DNA from: Archegozetes longisetosus
Taxonomy: Eukaryota > Arthropoda > Arachnida > Sarcoptiformes > Trhypochthoniidae
NCBI GenBank assembly: GCA_018873245.2
Contig: JAEMBT020000007.1
Location: forward strand, 3,737,129-3,801,128
Reading direction: 5' to 3'
Length of the DNA stretch: 64,000 nucleotides
Shown: piece after piece, positions 12,701 through 23,369 of the stretch
Numbering within the stretch: the stretch's first letter is position 1
Layout of the letters: each line of letters begins with the position of its first letter
Notes under the pieces: generated by a model
Told to the model about the DNA's origin: nothing
Databases searched by the model: none
Seen by the model: the letters and a program-made list of their open reading frames with translations, nothing else
Program-made: the position numbers and the translations under genes

Positions 12701-15700
12701 TATGAAACTAGCTCATTACAAAGAAATGAGCCTTTCTGTTCCTCAAAAAATCTTATTAATGATAGCCCAATCCCATTTTAAAATACACTTATAAGTTACC
12801 CTCACTATATATAACATAAATAAGTGAACTCTTGACACTAAACAAAAAAATTAATACTTGAAAATCATTTATTTGGTAAACCATTATTTACGTTACTTAA
12901 GTCACTTTAACTATTTCAATTGTGCAATAAATAGTTAAAGTGACTTAAGTAACGTAAATAATGGTCATAAATAAGTATCGATCATAACGTGCTTTTAGAA
13001 CTGGAAAAACATTTTACTTCATAATTAATTCTACTTTCGGAAGTTTAGTAAAAGTTAAAAAGCAATATTTCAATTGTGCAATAAATATTGCTTTTAAACT
13101 TTTACTAAACTTCTGAAAAGTAATATAAGTTTCAGTTCTTATGATCGATAGAACATGCACTGGAGATTAAATTTGTATCATTTCACATCATGATAGCAGT
13201 ATAAACAAAAAACACAGAGTACTACGACGTTAGGGAGAATGTTAGAGATGATATCATATTAAAGGAGAACGCGCAAAATTGCCTATATGTAATGCAGCAC
13301 AAGATGGATATCGATCGATCGAACTTGATGAGTGGAAGACAAATATGACAATTTTTCTTACCGTTGACCATGCAGGTCATAACCTAGGGTCACTTTTCTG
13401 TGCAACACTTATCTTGCCATGTAGCTTATCAAGTGGAGTATCGTTTGACTCTTTTCATCACCTAGATTACAATAATACTAGATATCACCCTAAAGTCATC
13501 AGATTGTATTCGGGTTTGAACTAACAAGGGAAGAGTTCACCACTAAGATTCCGATTTTAAAAAAAATTACCAGAAAAATAGTATGTCATATGATGTTCAA
13601 AAAATGATATTCAAGAATGCTGACCACCGTTTCTCTAAAAGTTATGATCATTCAAAATTGTGATTAACTGTTATTCATACTATAGTATGAGACACGTCAC
13701 ACGTTGTAATTTATAGTTATTATTCATAATGGATCAAAGGGAGTATTTCGATCTAAGGGTTCCTAACCCCCATTCCTAAGTGTGATACATTGTTGGATTC
13801 AGTACATTGAGCTGAACATTTGGATATCTTACTTGACCACCTTCAACCCTAACTTAGCCACTTATGGTCAACTCCGGCCAGCACACGACGGGAGTGGCTA
13901 ATCTTCACCAGATTTGGAGATCACCGGTAGAGTCCACGATTTGAATCTAGTGAAGATTGACCATTCCCGTCAGTTGTTGGCCAGAATTGGTCATAAGTGG
14001 CTGGGTTCGGATCGAAGGTGGTCAAGGTATCGAAATGTTCAGCTCATTGTACTGAATTTAACGATGTATCACATTAGAGTGTGGGGCCAGGAACCCCTTA
14101 GATCGGAATGCTCTCCTTTGACCCAGTATGACTAATAACTCTAGTATACAATACTAATAAATTTAATGTCTCTCATACTATAGTATGAATAGAAGTTCAT
14201 CACAATTTCGAATTATCACCTTTGAAGAAATGGCGGTCAGCACTTTTGAACATCATATGACATGTCATTTATCTGGTAAAAAATTTTTTGAAATCGAATC
14301 TTAGTGGTGAGACTGCCCTTGTAAGCATAAATTCGATTTTCACTCATAGCTTCAACGACGAATAAGATATTGACAGTTTACATACAGTTACAACCTATCA
14401 TCGCGAGTTGAAGCACAAGATCTTGTTATGAAAGCGGGTAATAGTACCTGCTTAGTTATTACTATGGCCAACCTAGTCTGGGCGGAGACTAACTGATTTC
14501 AATGGGAGACCCCACCTAGCCTCTCAGCGCAGGCTTAATTTGAGAGGGTACCACCTGAGATCCCCGACGCTCATAATATGCAGTGATGGCATAGTTTTTG
14601 CGAAAGTTTAAGCCAAACTTGTCTAACAAGTCTGTTACCAGGAGTCACCACAAGGAGGCAGCTCCCGATGATAGATAACGATCTTTGAGATAACCCTAAA
14701 CTTTAACCTGCGATTATAATTTCTATGTTTACTATGTCAATATCTTGTTTGTTATTGAAGTTATGATTGAAAATCAAATTTATACTAGAATCAATTCCGA
14801 AAATAATTTGAACTAATAAGGCTATAGGGTAATATCCAGTATCGTTGTAATCAAGATTATGAAAAATTAAAACGATGCTCCATTTGATGAGCCACGTGGT
14901 AAGGTATGTGTTGTCCAGTAAAGTGACCTGTCATAACCAGCATGACTAAGGTAAGAAAAGCTGGTTCAGTAGGGAGATTAAGGAATTGGGTGTGTTTCCT
15001 AGACATCTCGAAGTTAACGTCCATCATACTTTATATCTTGTATTTAATAAATGCATTTTACTTACCCACAACCCCAAAATTTTACTCTGCCCACTTTTTA
15101 AAAATGTACCTATATAATACCCCCATTGCCCTAGCACTGCCAAAGTCACGTGGATAGCTCTATCATGTCACATCCATAGTGATGACCCCGCCCACTTAAA
15201 AACTTTGAAATTTCTGAAATTCATAATTCGAATTCAATTTTTGGATTGAAGTGAACTGTATCACCATAGGCAAAACGCGAGATTCTAAACACAACTAAGA
15301 TATTGTCGGACTACCCTCATTGAGTAGTATAAGCGGGTGTAGTCAATTTTAACCCTACTTCATTATATAAAACGTCCATTTTCTTAAATCATTTTTCGTC
15401 AAATATTTAGCCGAATTTAGTTTCCCCAATGGGTTTCAAGTCCCTAAACCCCACAGGACATCGGTCATAAAGAGGTCGGCCCCGTAAAAGGTTTTGCCTA
15501 TCTAAGGTTCACATGCGTTAGCTGCATTGTAGCCTCCTGTTAGCGAAAAAGCCCCTCTAAGGCCCAACCTCTTTGTGACCGATGCCTTGACGGGGCCTAG
15601 GAGCTAAGTACTCATTGAGAAAAAAATATTTTGATTACAAATGATTCAAGTAAATAGACATTTCATGAAAAGTAGGCGTGGTTAAAATTCGACTACGCCA

Positions 15701-17928
15701 TTTATACTACTCGATGAGGGGAGTCCAACGATACCTCAGTTGTGTCTCTAGAATCTCGCGTTTTGCCTATGGTCATAAGATTTACTTCAACTCAGAAATT
15801 AAAATCAAATTATGAATATTTCAGAGATTTTAAACTTTAAGTGGGCGTAGTCATCATAATAAGCGTGTCCTGATAGAAGATGGTCACTTGTACCACTTAC
15901 GTATCTATTGCAGTGCGGGGTCATGGGGGCGTGTTATAAGTACTTTTTAAAAAGTGGGCGGAGTAAAATTTAGGGTTGAGGGCAAGTAGAGTGTGTTTAG
16001 TAGGCGCTAGATATAAAGTATGATGGGCGTGACCTTTAAAGGGTCTAAGAAACACACGTTTCCTTTCTCTCCACTGATCAAAAGTTGTCATATTCGTGTT
16101 CTACTTGTCAAGCCTGATCAATCGATACAAATATTGTGCTGCATTAACTTAAGCAAATCTCTATGAGATTTGGGCATCCCCTTATTTAAATCAAAGTTAT
16201 ATGTCTTAGCTTTACTTTTATGACGAAACGCTCATCAGAAAATGAATTTTAAGTAATTCATAAGTGAAAACTTAATATATTTTTATGAAAGTAGTATGGA
16301 TCGACCTTTCCTGATGACTACAATCTATTTCGTACTCATCTACAATGTTCCACCTAATCAGAAATTGGGTAGAAAGTGGGAGCAACAAATAAAGTAGTAG
16401 TTGCTTTAGTTATCCTTAGAACAGTATTTCATGGGTCAAAATAACCCATGATTTGTATGCATAAACTTAGTTAATTCATTTTGATATATATAAAATATGT
16501 TTTTAAAATTGTGAGCAGCTATTTGGCCATTAAATATTTTATGAAATTCGTTGAATCAGCTTTGAAACAATATTTGAAGTAGTTTTTTTATGAGCAAAAT
16601 AAGGAAAACTTGAATACTTATAACTCCGTCCCCAGGAGGAATTTCAATAATCTGTTTTCATTTTCTTTACCAGAATACTTGGAAGAGTAATTTAGGAAAT
16701 TTTGGTGAGCGTGGTCCAAAATTTTTTTTGTGGGTGGAGTTTAGACCTGGTTGGAAGTGGGCATGGCTTGAGACTTTTGTTCGCCAAGTGATACTGATAA
16801 TAAATATATAGGTATGTAATGGCTTTCCTGCTTCTCCGGAAAGTAATAGGCTATTACTAATAGCCAACCAAAAATTGAAATATCGAAAATTTGAATACTC
16901 ATAACTCCGCCCCCAGAAGGAATTTCGAGAATCCGTTTTTATATTCTTAACCAGTATACTTAGTAGAACATTTAGGAAAATTTTGGTGGGTATAGCTAAA
17001 AATTTTCTTTGTGCGCGGAGCTTGGACTTTGTCAGAAGTGGGTGTGGCTTGAGACTTTTTTGTTTGTCAAGTGATACTGATGATAAATATATAGGTATGT
17101 AATGTCTTTGCCAGCTTCTCGGGAAAGTAAAAGCCAACCAGTTCTACTCATATCTTTAGTATTAAATAAATCCTATTTCAACTTTTATTATCACACCCCT
17201 TAAGTCTTACTGAGCCTAATCTGTCGATGATTGGGACAGGCCAGAAAACAATCGAGTATAGGTCTAAGCGGTTGGCTAGATAGCATTGGTTCAATGAACT
17301 GGTTAAGAATTAATGTCAATTTATTATATAAATTTATTTATATACTATAAAATTTAGGTTCCATTTGTTAAGAAATCAGTCTTGAATCCCTGTTTTTCAG
17401 AAAATTTTCACTTACTCTTTATTGTTCTCGAGACAACGCACGATTTTTCGTCGTATCCAACGTAACGTGACTCCCTTCCTCCCACAGTAGCAACTATGCC
17501 ATTAATCACTGCTGGATCAAACGGAAATAGGGCAATATGTGGATGTTCATTACCATTTAGAACAAAATCTTCGTAAAGATCTGTTAGATTTCTCGTTTGT
17601 GGATAAAATCTAAGACTGAAATTAGATATTATGTAAAGTTTAAAAGAAAAAGAAAAACTTCGAGTTAATATTTTTAATTAATAGGTAGGAAGATTAATAA
17701 CTTGGCCTTTATTCGTTTAGCGAACTCCAACATCATGAAAATAAGAGGCCCACACCACTGATAATTGAGAACTGTACTGTTCCCAATGAATTCTTCATCA
17801 TATTGAACGATTGGAGGCCACAGATTTGGTAAAACATCAATTAAGAAATCATTTTGATTTTGAGTCAAATTAACGATTTGATTATTTGATGTTAGATTAA
17901 CACAACTGTTTTTATTAAAATTTAGCAT
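9754..17928 (-). CDS. Ionotropic glutamate receptor-like / variant ionotropic receptor
   Basis: Predicted ligand-gated cation channel of the ionotropic receptor (IR) type, in the plasma membrane of sensory or neural cells. Minus-strand exons are 17702-17928, 17416-17615, 10936-11632 and 9754-10039. Phases match at every join, giving about 469 residues. The order is the iGluR one: a ligand-binding half S1 (including YQWCGPLIFMMLEFAKRIKA and FDPAVINGIVATVGG), a first membrane helix (YYMIILSIIMISIMI), a pore-loop region, a third helix (FAVIWLLICNVLLAAFSG), half S2, and a last helix (IPYMMVLNVSIIVFIIELF). The canonical SYTANLAAFLT pore motif is degenerate, as in divergent IRs. There is no amino-terminal domain and no signal peptide at the chosen ATG, so an upstream exon may be missing. 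Three NxT/S glycosylation sites lie near the start. The ligand cannot be inferred. The donor of exon 1 (gttatt) is weak. Confidence 0.82.
12881..12964. repeat. Perfect 35-bp-stem hairpin
   Basis: Arms 12881-12915 and 12930-12964 are exact reverse complements. The 14-base tip contains caattgtgcaat. The tip plus the first five stem pairs is shared with the next hairpin. Confidence 0.9.
13041..13112. repeat. 30-bp-stem hairpin with the same tip
   Basis: Arms 13041-13070 and 13083-13112 match at 29 of 30 positions around the tip caattgtgcaat. A looser palindrome continues outward to roughly 12976 and 13155: tcgatcataa on the left is matched in reverse complement on the right. Confidence 0.88.
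13525..14321. mobile_element. 797-bp foldback element with TAA duplication
   Basis: Two arms of about 395 bases face each other around a centre near 13923. The ends read caagggaagagttcaccact and, in reverse complement, caagggcagtctcaccact. The element is flanked on each side by taa, consistent with a 3-base target duplication as made by PIF/Harbinger-type transposases. Arms match along almost their whole length with scattered differences. The open frame at 13914-14135 spans the centre and looks like chance. This is probably a non-autonomous, foldback-type DNA transposon. Confidence 0.75.
14960..16085. mobile_element. 1.1-kb foldback element
   Basis: The arms are about 14960-15500 and 15540-16085. 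Opposite-strand matches include ccatcatactttatatct, ccataggcaaaacgcgagat and the phrase tccgcccactttttaaaaa or close variants. The centre is relatively GC-rich (about 15430-15600). It encodes nothing recognisable. Outer limits are approximate and no target duplication was found. Confidence 0.7.
16606..17145 (+). repeat. Tandem duplication, 281-base unit, two copies
   Basis: Copy 1 runs about 16606-16886 and copy 2 about 16887-17145. Landmarks at 281-282-base spacing are taactccg(t/c)cccc, cttgagactttt, aagtgatactgat and aaatatataggtatgtaatg. Identity looks near 80 percent. The minus-strand frame at 16667-17137 runs across both copies and is repetitive for that reason; I do not consider it a gene. 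Confidence 0.8.
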
Positions 17929-17974
17929 TTCAATTGAATATTCAAATCACACGACTGTTCGAACAAAGATCGCC

Positions 17975-18690
17975 GAGTATACTGTGGGTCTGATTGCTAT
18001 GGAAGTACTTTTTGCATTGTGTGATAATTCTTGTCGATGTCTCGGTTTGTTTTTCTCAAAATTTGTCATAGAAATAAATGTAGTTTTGTTTTAAAATTCA
18101 TAGAATATCCCAAAATAACACCTAATGTATTAGAATATTGACACCAGTCTAAATCATTAGTAAATATGATAAAATTCGATCGATACAAATGTGATTAAGT
18201 AGAAGTTCATCTCTTGTGCCAACTCAACGGCATTTTATTATTTCTTTAAAATATATGAGTTCTTACTTTAATTGATATTAGTTCGCTTTCTAATGACTAC
18301 AGGACTTAAGGTTATTAATTAATTTCATAAAACTATAGATACTGTTAATTCTAATCAAAAAATACTTTTATTGGCTTGAATTAATGGAATATTTGTCTTC
18401 TCTCATTGAAGTAATACTATTCTATCTAAACTTAGTCTAATACTACTACCAAAAAATATCACTGAATACTGTGCGGCTAAGTCATATGAGAATGCACTTT
18501 GTATTGTGTGGTAATTCTTGTTGATATCTCGGTTTGTTTTGATCTCAAAAGTTTGTCATAGAAATAAATGTACTTTGTTTAAAAATTCATAGGATACTTC
18601 AAAATAACACCTAATGTTTTAGAATAGTGAATGCAAGTCACTAGCAAACTTGACAAACAATTCTATTAATATAGACGCGATTAAGTAGGT
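17975..18690 (+). repeat. Diverged direct repeat upstream of the IR-like gene
   Basis: A block of about 220 bases at 17975-18210 recurs at about 18470-18690. Shared phrases include gtcatagaaataaatgta, caaaataacacctaatg and tctcggtttgttt. It is a segmental duplication or two copies of one repeat, about 490 bases apart. It lies immediately 5' of the receptor start and may hide or disrupt its promoter or first exon. Confidence 0.75.
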
Positions 18691-18732
18691 TCATCTTTGT
18701 TTTTCTATATATTTCATTTAACATTTATATTA

Positions 18733-18832
18733 AGGAGGACTGTAGTAATGATTAAAGTTCTACTTTCAATAAAACTGGTTTAGTCAACAGTTATACTGAA
18801 AGTAGAGCTTTAGACATTACAACAGTCCTCCT
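18733..18832. repeat. 100-bp hairpin
   Basis: Outer arms aggaggactgt and acagtcctcct are exact reverse complements. Pairing continues inward with a few mismatches to a tip near 18777-18788. It resembles a very small inverted-repeat element. Confidence 0.8.
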
Positions 18833-18894
18833 ATTGCAATTCGACGCTTTCGTATTCTTTCAACCACTTAATTGAGTCTATTCAATAGTTCAAG

Positions 18895-19373
18895 CATGGA
18901 AGATGAAATGTACTCCTTTCTTGACTTTTGAAACCAAAATGGGTTAAAAATTCAAATGATAAGGTTAGATCGAAAACTAATTTTGTCATCTAGTCTTTTA
19001 TGAGAACCAACTTCTATGTGAGAAAGCTTTTCAAAAATGGTCCAGATTTTGGACTTTTCAGAGATTAAATACTGGCCACAAAAAATGCTTATTTATTTAA
19101 TTTTGTGCAATCTTGAGGTTTTTAATACGAAAGATTAATATTATTTCATAAAATTGAATGTTTTAAAAAGCATTTTTTATGTGGCTAGCATTTAATCTCT
19201 AAAATATTCGAACTCTGATTCAGTTTTGAAAAAGCTTTCTCGCATAGACGTTTGTTCTCATAAAGGGGTAGATGACAATTTTAAATAGTAGCTTTCGGTA
19301 TAAACTTGCCTTTTAACTTTATAAGCTTTTTAGGTTTCAAAAGTCAAGCAAGGAGTACATTCCGACTTCCATG
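18895..19373. repeat. 479-bp foldback element
   Basis: The ends catggaagatgaaatgtact and, in reverse complement, catggaagtcggaatgtact face inward. Arms of about 210 bases include opposite copies of gcttgacttttgaaacc and the region around gagattaaatactggccac. It is non-coding. Confidence 0.75.
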
Positions 19374-19912
19374 TTTAATTTTTATCAATATTTTTATATC
19401 TCTAATATGAGCGTCAAATTTATGAGCCATAATTCTTCTTAAGTTTTTCAATTCGATTAGAGATAGATTCTTCGATAAAAATATCTACTTCTTTTATCTT
19501 TCATTTTCTCTCTAATTACTTCTCGTTTTATTGCTTTATATCAATTAATTTATCTCAACCGTTTTGAATTTTCAATAATCCTAAAATTTAGTCTCTAAAA
19601 CAATTTTAAATGCTTGTATTTCACTTTTGTAAAGTACAAAGCATTTGTGGTATGAAATGAGCCTTTGCTAATATTTACAAAAGACTAAAACCTTTTGTTA
19701 ATAGAAATATCATCATATTTTCCATCATAAATTCGAGTATAATAAGTCTTAACTGAAAACCAGTTGACTTATTTGACCATATCACTGGTTTTATGCTGAC
19801 AATTAACGCATCAAATGGAGGTCAAACTTATCTCATTCCATAACAAAAGGTTCTCAGATATGAAACTACATCAACCCTTCAGTGGAACTGTTTGATAACT
19901 TCCACTATTGGT

Positions 19913-20576
19913 ACTCGTGGCTGAATTTTAGGCGAGTCTAAAGTCACTCTAAGGGTTGTTAAGAATCTATATATTGTTTAACTGATGGTATTTTAAATAA
20001 GTGAAGGCAAACATGTAAATTCTTTTGATCTCATGATCCGATAGCAAATCGTTGCTTTGCAACTATACTGTCATATCTCTCATTCGAAATAACATTAGAT
20101 AAGACAGTATAGTTTCAAGGCGACGAAATATAGACACATCAATTGAGATTCCATTTGAATAGCTGTATAATTTGTTCCAAACACTCATCATCATATACTA
20201 AATTTATTTTTAAAGAATGGAATTCAAAATTTCAAAAGCTTATAACTCTTGAAGAGCTCAACCAATATGCTTAAGACTTGTATTTCTGGAATCTGTGTGC
20301 AAAAAACCTTTGAAATGATGTGCATATCATCATCTGTTTCAATAGATCCACCGATGAACATCAGTGATATGCACATCATTTCAAAGGTTTTTTGCACACA
20401 GATTCCAGAAATATAAGTCTTAAGCATAGTCGTTGAGCGCTTCAAGAGTTATAAGCTTTTGAAATTTTGTATGCCACTCTTTAAAAATCTATTATCTATA
20501 TGATGACGAATGTCTAGAACTCGCTATACAGCCATTTATTGAAAACTTCGTGCAGATAAACAAATCAGCCACGAGT
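19913..20576. repeat. Inverted-repeat element with a long central palindrome
   Basis: The ends actcgtggctga (19913) and tcagccacgagt (20576) form short terminal inverted repeats. The centre is a strong palindrome, with arms about 20225-20336 and 20355-20469 nearly identical in opposite orientation and weaker pairing outward to about 20120 and 20575. A small extra hairpin (aactatactgtc/gacagtatagtt, 20061-20114) lies inside the left part. It is non-coding; the minus frame at 20224-20445 is the palindrome itself. Confidence 0.65.
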
Positions 20577-20843
20577 CCCATAGTTTTAAAAGGCTTACGC
20601 GAGAAATACATGGATAATAGTTGCCTTATAGTTTTGCTGAATTTTCAGCCACTATTTTAGTCCTTGGTGTAAGCTGCGAATATTGAAAGCTTATGTTATG
20701 TTTGATAGAGGAATAGTGACATATCAAACCCTTGATTCGTAAGTTTGGCTGCAGCAAACTATGACTGGAAAGCAAATATCTCACCAGAACTCGACTTGAA
20801 GAAAAGTGTTGAAATGTTATACAAAAATACTGACGTGTCTGAG

Positions 20844-21029
20844 ACTCGTGGCTGAAAAATTTTGGTCGTATTTAGTCTAAAATCAATTAAAGCTAATTAA
20901 ATTGAATTTTAAAAATGAATTATACCATTCGATAGGCAGAAACTTCTGAGGAATACCTAGAACTTTCAGGTGTAACGCGAACCTACGATTTTTAATAAAA
21001 AGTTCGAGTAGCAGATTTTTCAGCCATGG
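20844..21029. repeat. Short element sharing the same terminal motif
   Basis: Starts actcgtggctgaaaaat and ends attttt-cagccatgg, an imperfect inverted repeat of about 17 bases related to the ends of the preceding element. It may be a small member of the same family. Confidence 0.45.
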
Positions 21030-21309
21030 TTCCACTAATGGGTTAAGGTAGATTCGTGATCTGTGTATAAGTAGAAGCTAAAAATATTGTCACATTTATT
21101 TTTGTGACGAGGGATCATCAAGATACAAAAGACCCGATCTAGATATTTTGAGTCTTTCGCATGTGTGTGTTCAAGTTGAGCGAATCGGAATCGGGGGGCC
21201 TCAATGTAAGATCCCAATCCGTTGTCACCTATAATCCTATCAGAGAGTCTGGTAGGACTCGATAGAATGTGCTTTAGCAGGGAATAAGCGATAACTTACT
21301 TTTAATATA

Positions 21310-21711
21310 CGGGGTATTTCAAAAAGGACTGAAATAAAGTTTTTATTTATAACTTTTAAACCCAAGGTTAGAACTTTTTGAGACTTAGCTCCCTCTTTCT
21401 TGAATAATGAAAGATTTTTACGGGGTTATTTAAAAGAAAAAGTTTATGCTCATAACCCTCAAACCTTGGAAGAACTCGAAAACATCATTGCAATTGAAAT
21501 TTTCAACATTCGTAATAATGTACTCAATGATTTTATCGATAACTTTCAAGTTCAACTACAGCATATACATCGAGAGAACGGCTGGCATATCGAACACATC
21601 CTATCATAAACTCCCATTATTCTTTATTTTGTAAAAATTTCATGCAAAAATATTAAATAGTTTTCGAGTAATAAATTTTTACTTTTATTCAGTCCTTTTT
21701 GAAACACACTG
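21310..21711 (+). mobile_element. Deleted Tc1/mariner-type transposon
   Basis: The inverted ends read CGGGGTATTTCAAAAAGGAC on the left and CAGTGTGTTTCAAAAAGGAC on the right (complement), each flanked by the TA expected of this superfamily. Inside, 21379-21609 keeps only the C-terminal part of the transposase: DLAPS, which probably carries the third catalytic aspartate, then GYLKEKVYAHNPQTLEEL and a stop. The other nine tenths of the transposase, including the first two catalytic residues, are absent, so it is a non-autonomous internal-deletion derivative of 402 bases. The two ends still agree closely over the inner 20 bases, so it need not be very old. Confidence 0.85.
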
Positions 21712-21775
21712 TATATAACTTTCTTTTATTAATGCAAATGTATAATGATACAATAGTAGTTATTCACTATTACTT

Positions 21776-21846
21776 TTCTTACATACCATACAGTACAAAG
21801 TAAGAGAGTATTCTTACATACTTTACAGTACGAAGTAAGAATAAGA
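21776..21846 (+). repeat. Short tandem direct repeat
   Basis: Two copies of a roughly 35-base unit beginning ttcttacatac and ending aagtaaga. Each unit can also fold, because cttac pairs with gtaag. Confidence 0.55.
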
Positions 21847-22366
21847 CTATTCTTAATAAGAAATCACTTCTGCTTTTATACTCTTTTTGATGTTCTAAAC
21901 TTACTATATTTAGCTCAATGGAAAAAATTATGTTTACACCAAAATACTTTTAATTGAAGTAAATAATACATAGTCAATTGGAAATTTACTTGTACTGTAA
22001 CTAAAAACTCAGGACACCTAAAAGATGTAACTGCAATTTTTACTTTAAGATACATTTACTTTATTATTATCAAATCAAAAATAGTTTAATATTTTGTCCT
22101 TAAAATGAAGAAAACAAGCTAAATAAACATAAAAACTGTAAATAATATTTTTCTAATTCACAATATTGTAACATGTCTGTATATGACCTTTTAATGTTGA
22201 TTGAAAACAAGTCGACTCCGACATAATTGGTGGTATTTGAGTATTTGCCAGAAAGATATCAATCCTCATTATTAAATCAGATTATATCGAAGCATTGATT
22301 CCATCATTTTCTGCTGTCTTAAATTTTCTCTTGTTACAAAATCATTAACTTAGCTTGTGGCCGCCC

Positions 22367-22475
22367 TCATTCAGTACAAGAACAACTCGAATTTTCTCCT
22401 GAATCGTCGCCAAAACCTAGAAAATCAGGGTCGTTATTTCTATGCTTATTCCACTCTTTACTATGGTTTTTAAAA
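22367..22475 (-). other. Orphan coding-like segment (possible terminal exon)
   Basis: On the minus strand an open frame ends at a TGA (22367-22369) and reads KEWNKH, then NDPDFLGFGDDSGENSS and CSCTE. Its GC content is clearly higher than the flanks and its composition is protein-like: acidic with a Cys-rich end. A possible acceptor (aaaaaag) precedes 22475. No matching upstream exon was found, and it is not part of the PH-domain gene, whose own stop lies at 23370. It could be a last exon, a relic or chance. Confidence 0.3.
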
Positions 22476-23369
22476 CTTTTTTCGGTTATTCTTTATAATT
22501 ATGCTCCTTTTTTGTTATCATTTCAATCCAGGCTACTGTATACTAAGAAGAGTTTTAGAGCTTTGATAAAAAAATTTTAGCTCTCTTAAAAAACTTTTAC
22601 CATCTCATCCATAGCCTTTAGAAAAATTATCGACTAAGACGAAATTAATATCTTGAGTAGAAAAATAGGCCAAAAATACCTGAAATATAACTAATTGAGT
22701 ATCAATCAATAAAAATTAGCATCAAATTTGAATAATGCCATAACAAATTAAGGGTTTGGTTCAAAGTTTATATTCAAATCAATCTTTATTTAATATAAAT
22801 AAATCATTAGTTTATCTAACACTGGATTATATTATCACTATTTCTTTGAGGCAGTGTTTGCATCATATATAAGCTATGTTCACATCTATTGAACTAATTT
22901 GAATAGTTTATACTTTGATAATTTTTTTGTTATATTTATCATATATTTAAATATCTATAAATAGGATCAGAGAAATGGTAATCGGTACAAATAAAATTCA
23001 ACTTACTTGTAGACATATTGCAAAATACACTAAAAAATACATAAATCAAATCAATAACTATAATCATTTATAATAAATTGTGGGTGGGTTTTCTGAACTT
23101 TAAACGTATATCATTGTTAACCTTAGATTTCATTTGAGAATATTCTTAAATGAAAGTCAAGAATATACTCAGTCCAAAAAACAGCTAGCATAAAAAAATT
23201 CGGCGTTCTTTTGAAGTAATAGCGAACTCAAAACATATAACTAGAAAATAGTTTACAATTAAATTGAATTAAAATTAAGTTAAATGAGTGTTTGACATAA
23301 TAAATGCATTCATTAGTTATATCTATTAATGCATTTATTATTTTATGGCATTATTAATGAGAAAAGTTT
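22476..23369. other. Intergenic DNA, no gene seen
   Basis: AT-rich; the 3' untranslated region of the PHLDB-like gene should begin at 23369. Nothing else was recognised. Confidence 0.4.

Larger units (their letters stand above)
11633..17415 (-). other. Large repeat-filled intron of the IR-like gene
   Basis: Phase-1 intron of 5783 bases with donor gtaagtg and acceptor ttcttcag. It carries two long hairpins, two foldback elements and a 281-base tandem duplication, listed separately. The segment 11640-12870 is plain AT-rich DNA in which I see nothing. Confidence 0.75.

Noticed and set aside
13914-14135. Plus-strand open frame of 73 codons
   Set aside because: It spans the centre of a palindromic foldback element and has no recognisable similarity.
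16667-17137. Minus-strand open frame of 156 codons
   Set aside because: It is repetitive because it crosses both copies of a 281-base tandem repeat; it shares no known protein features.
20224-20445. Minus-strand open frame of 73 codons
   Set aside because: It is simply the arms of a perfect-looking palindrome.
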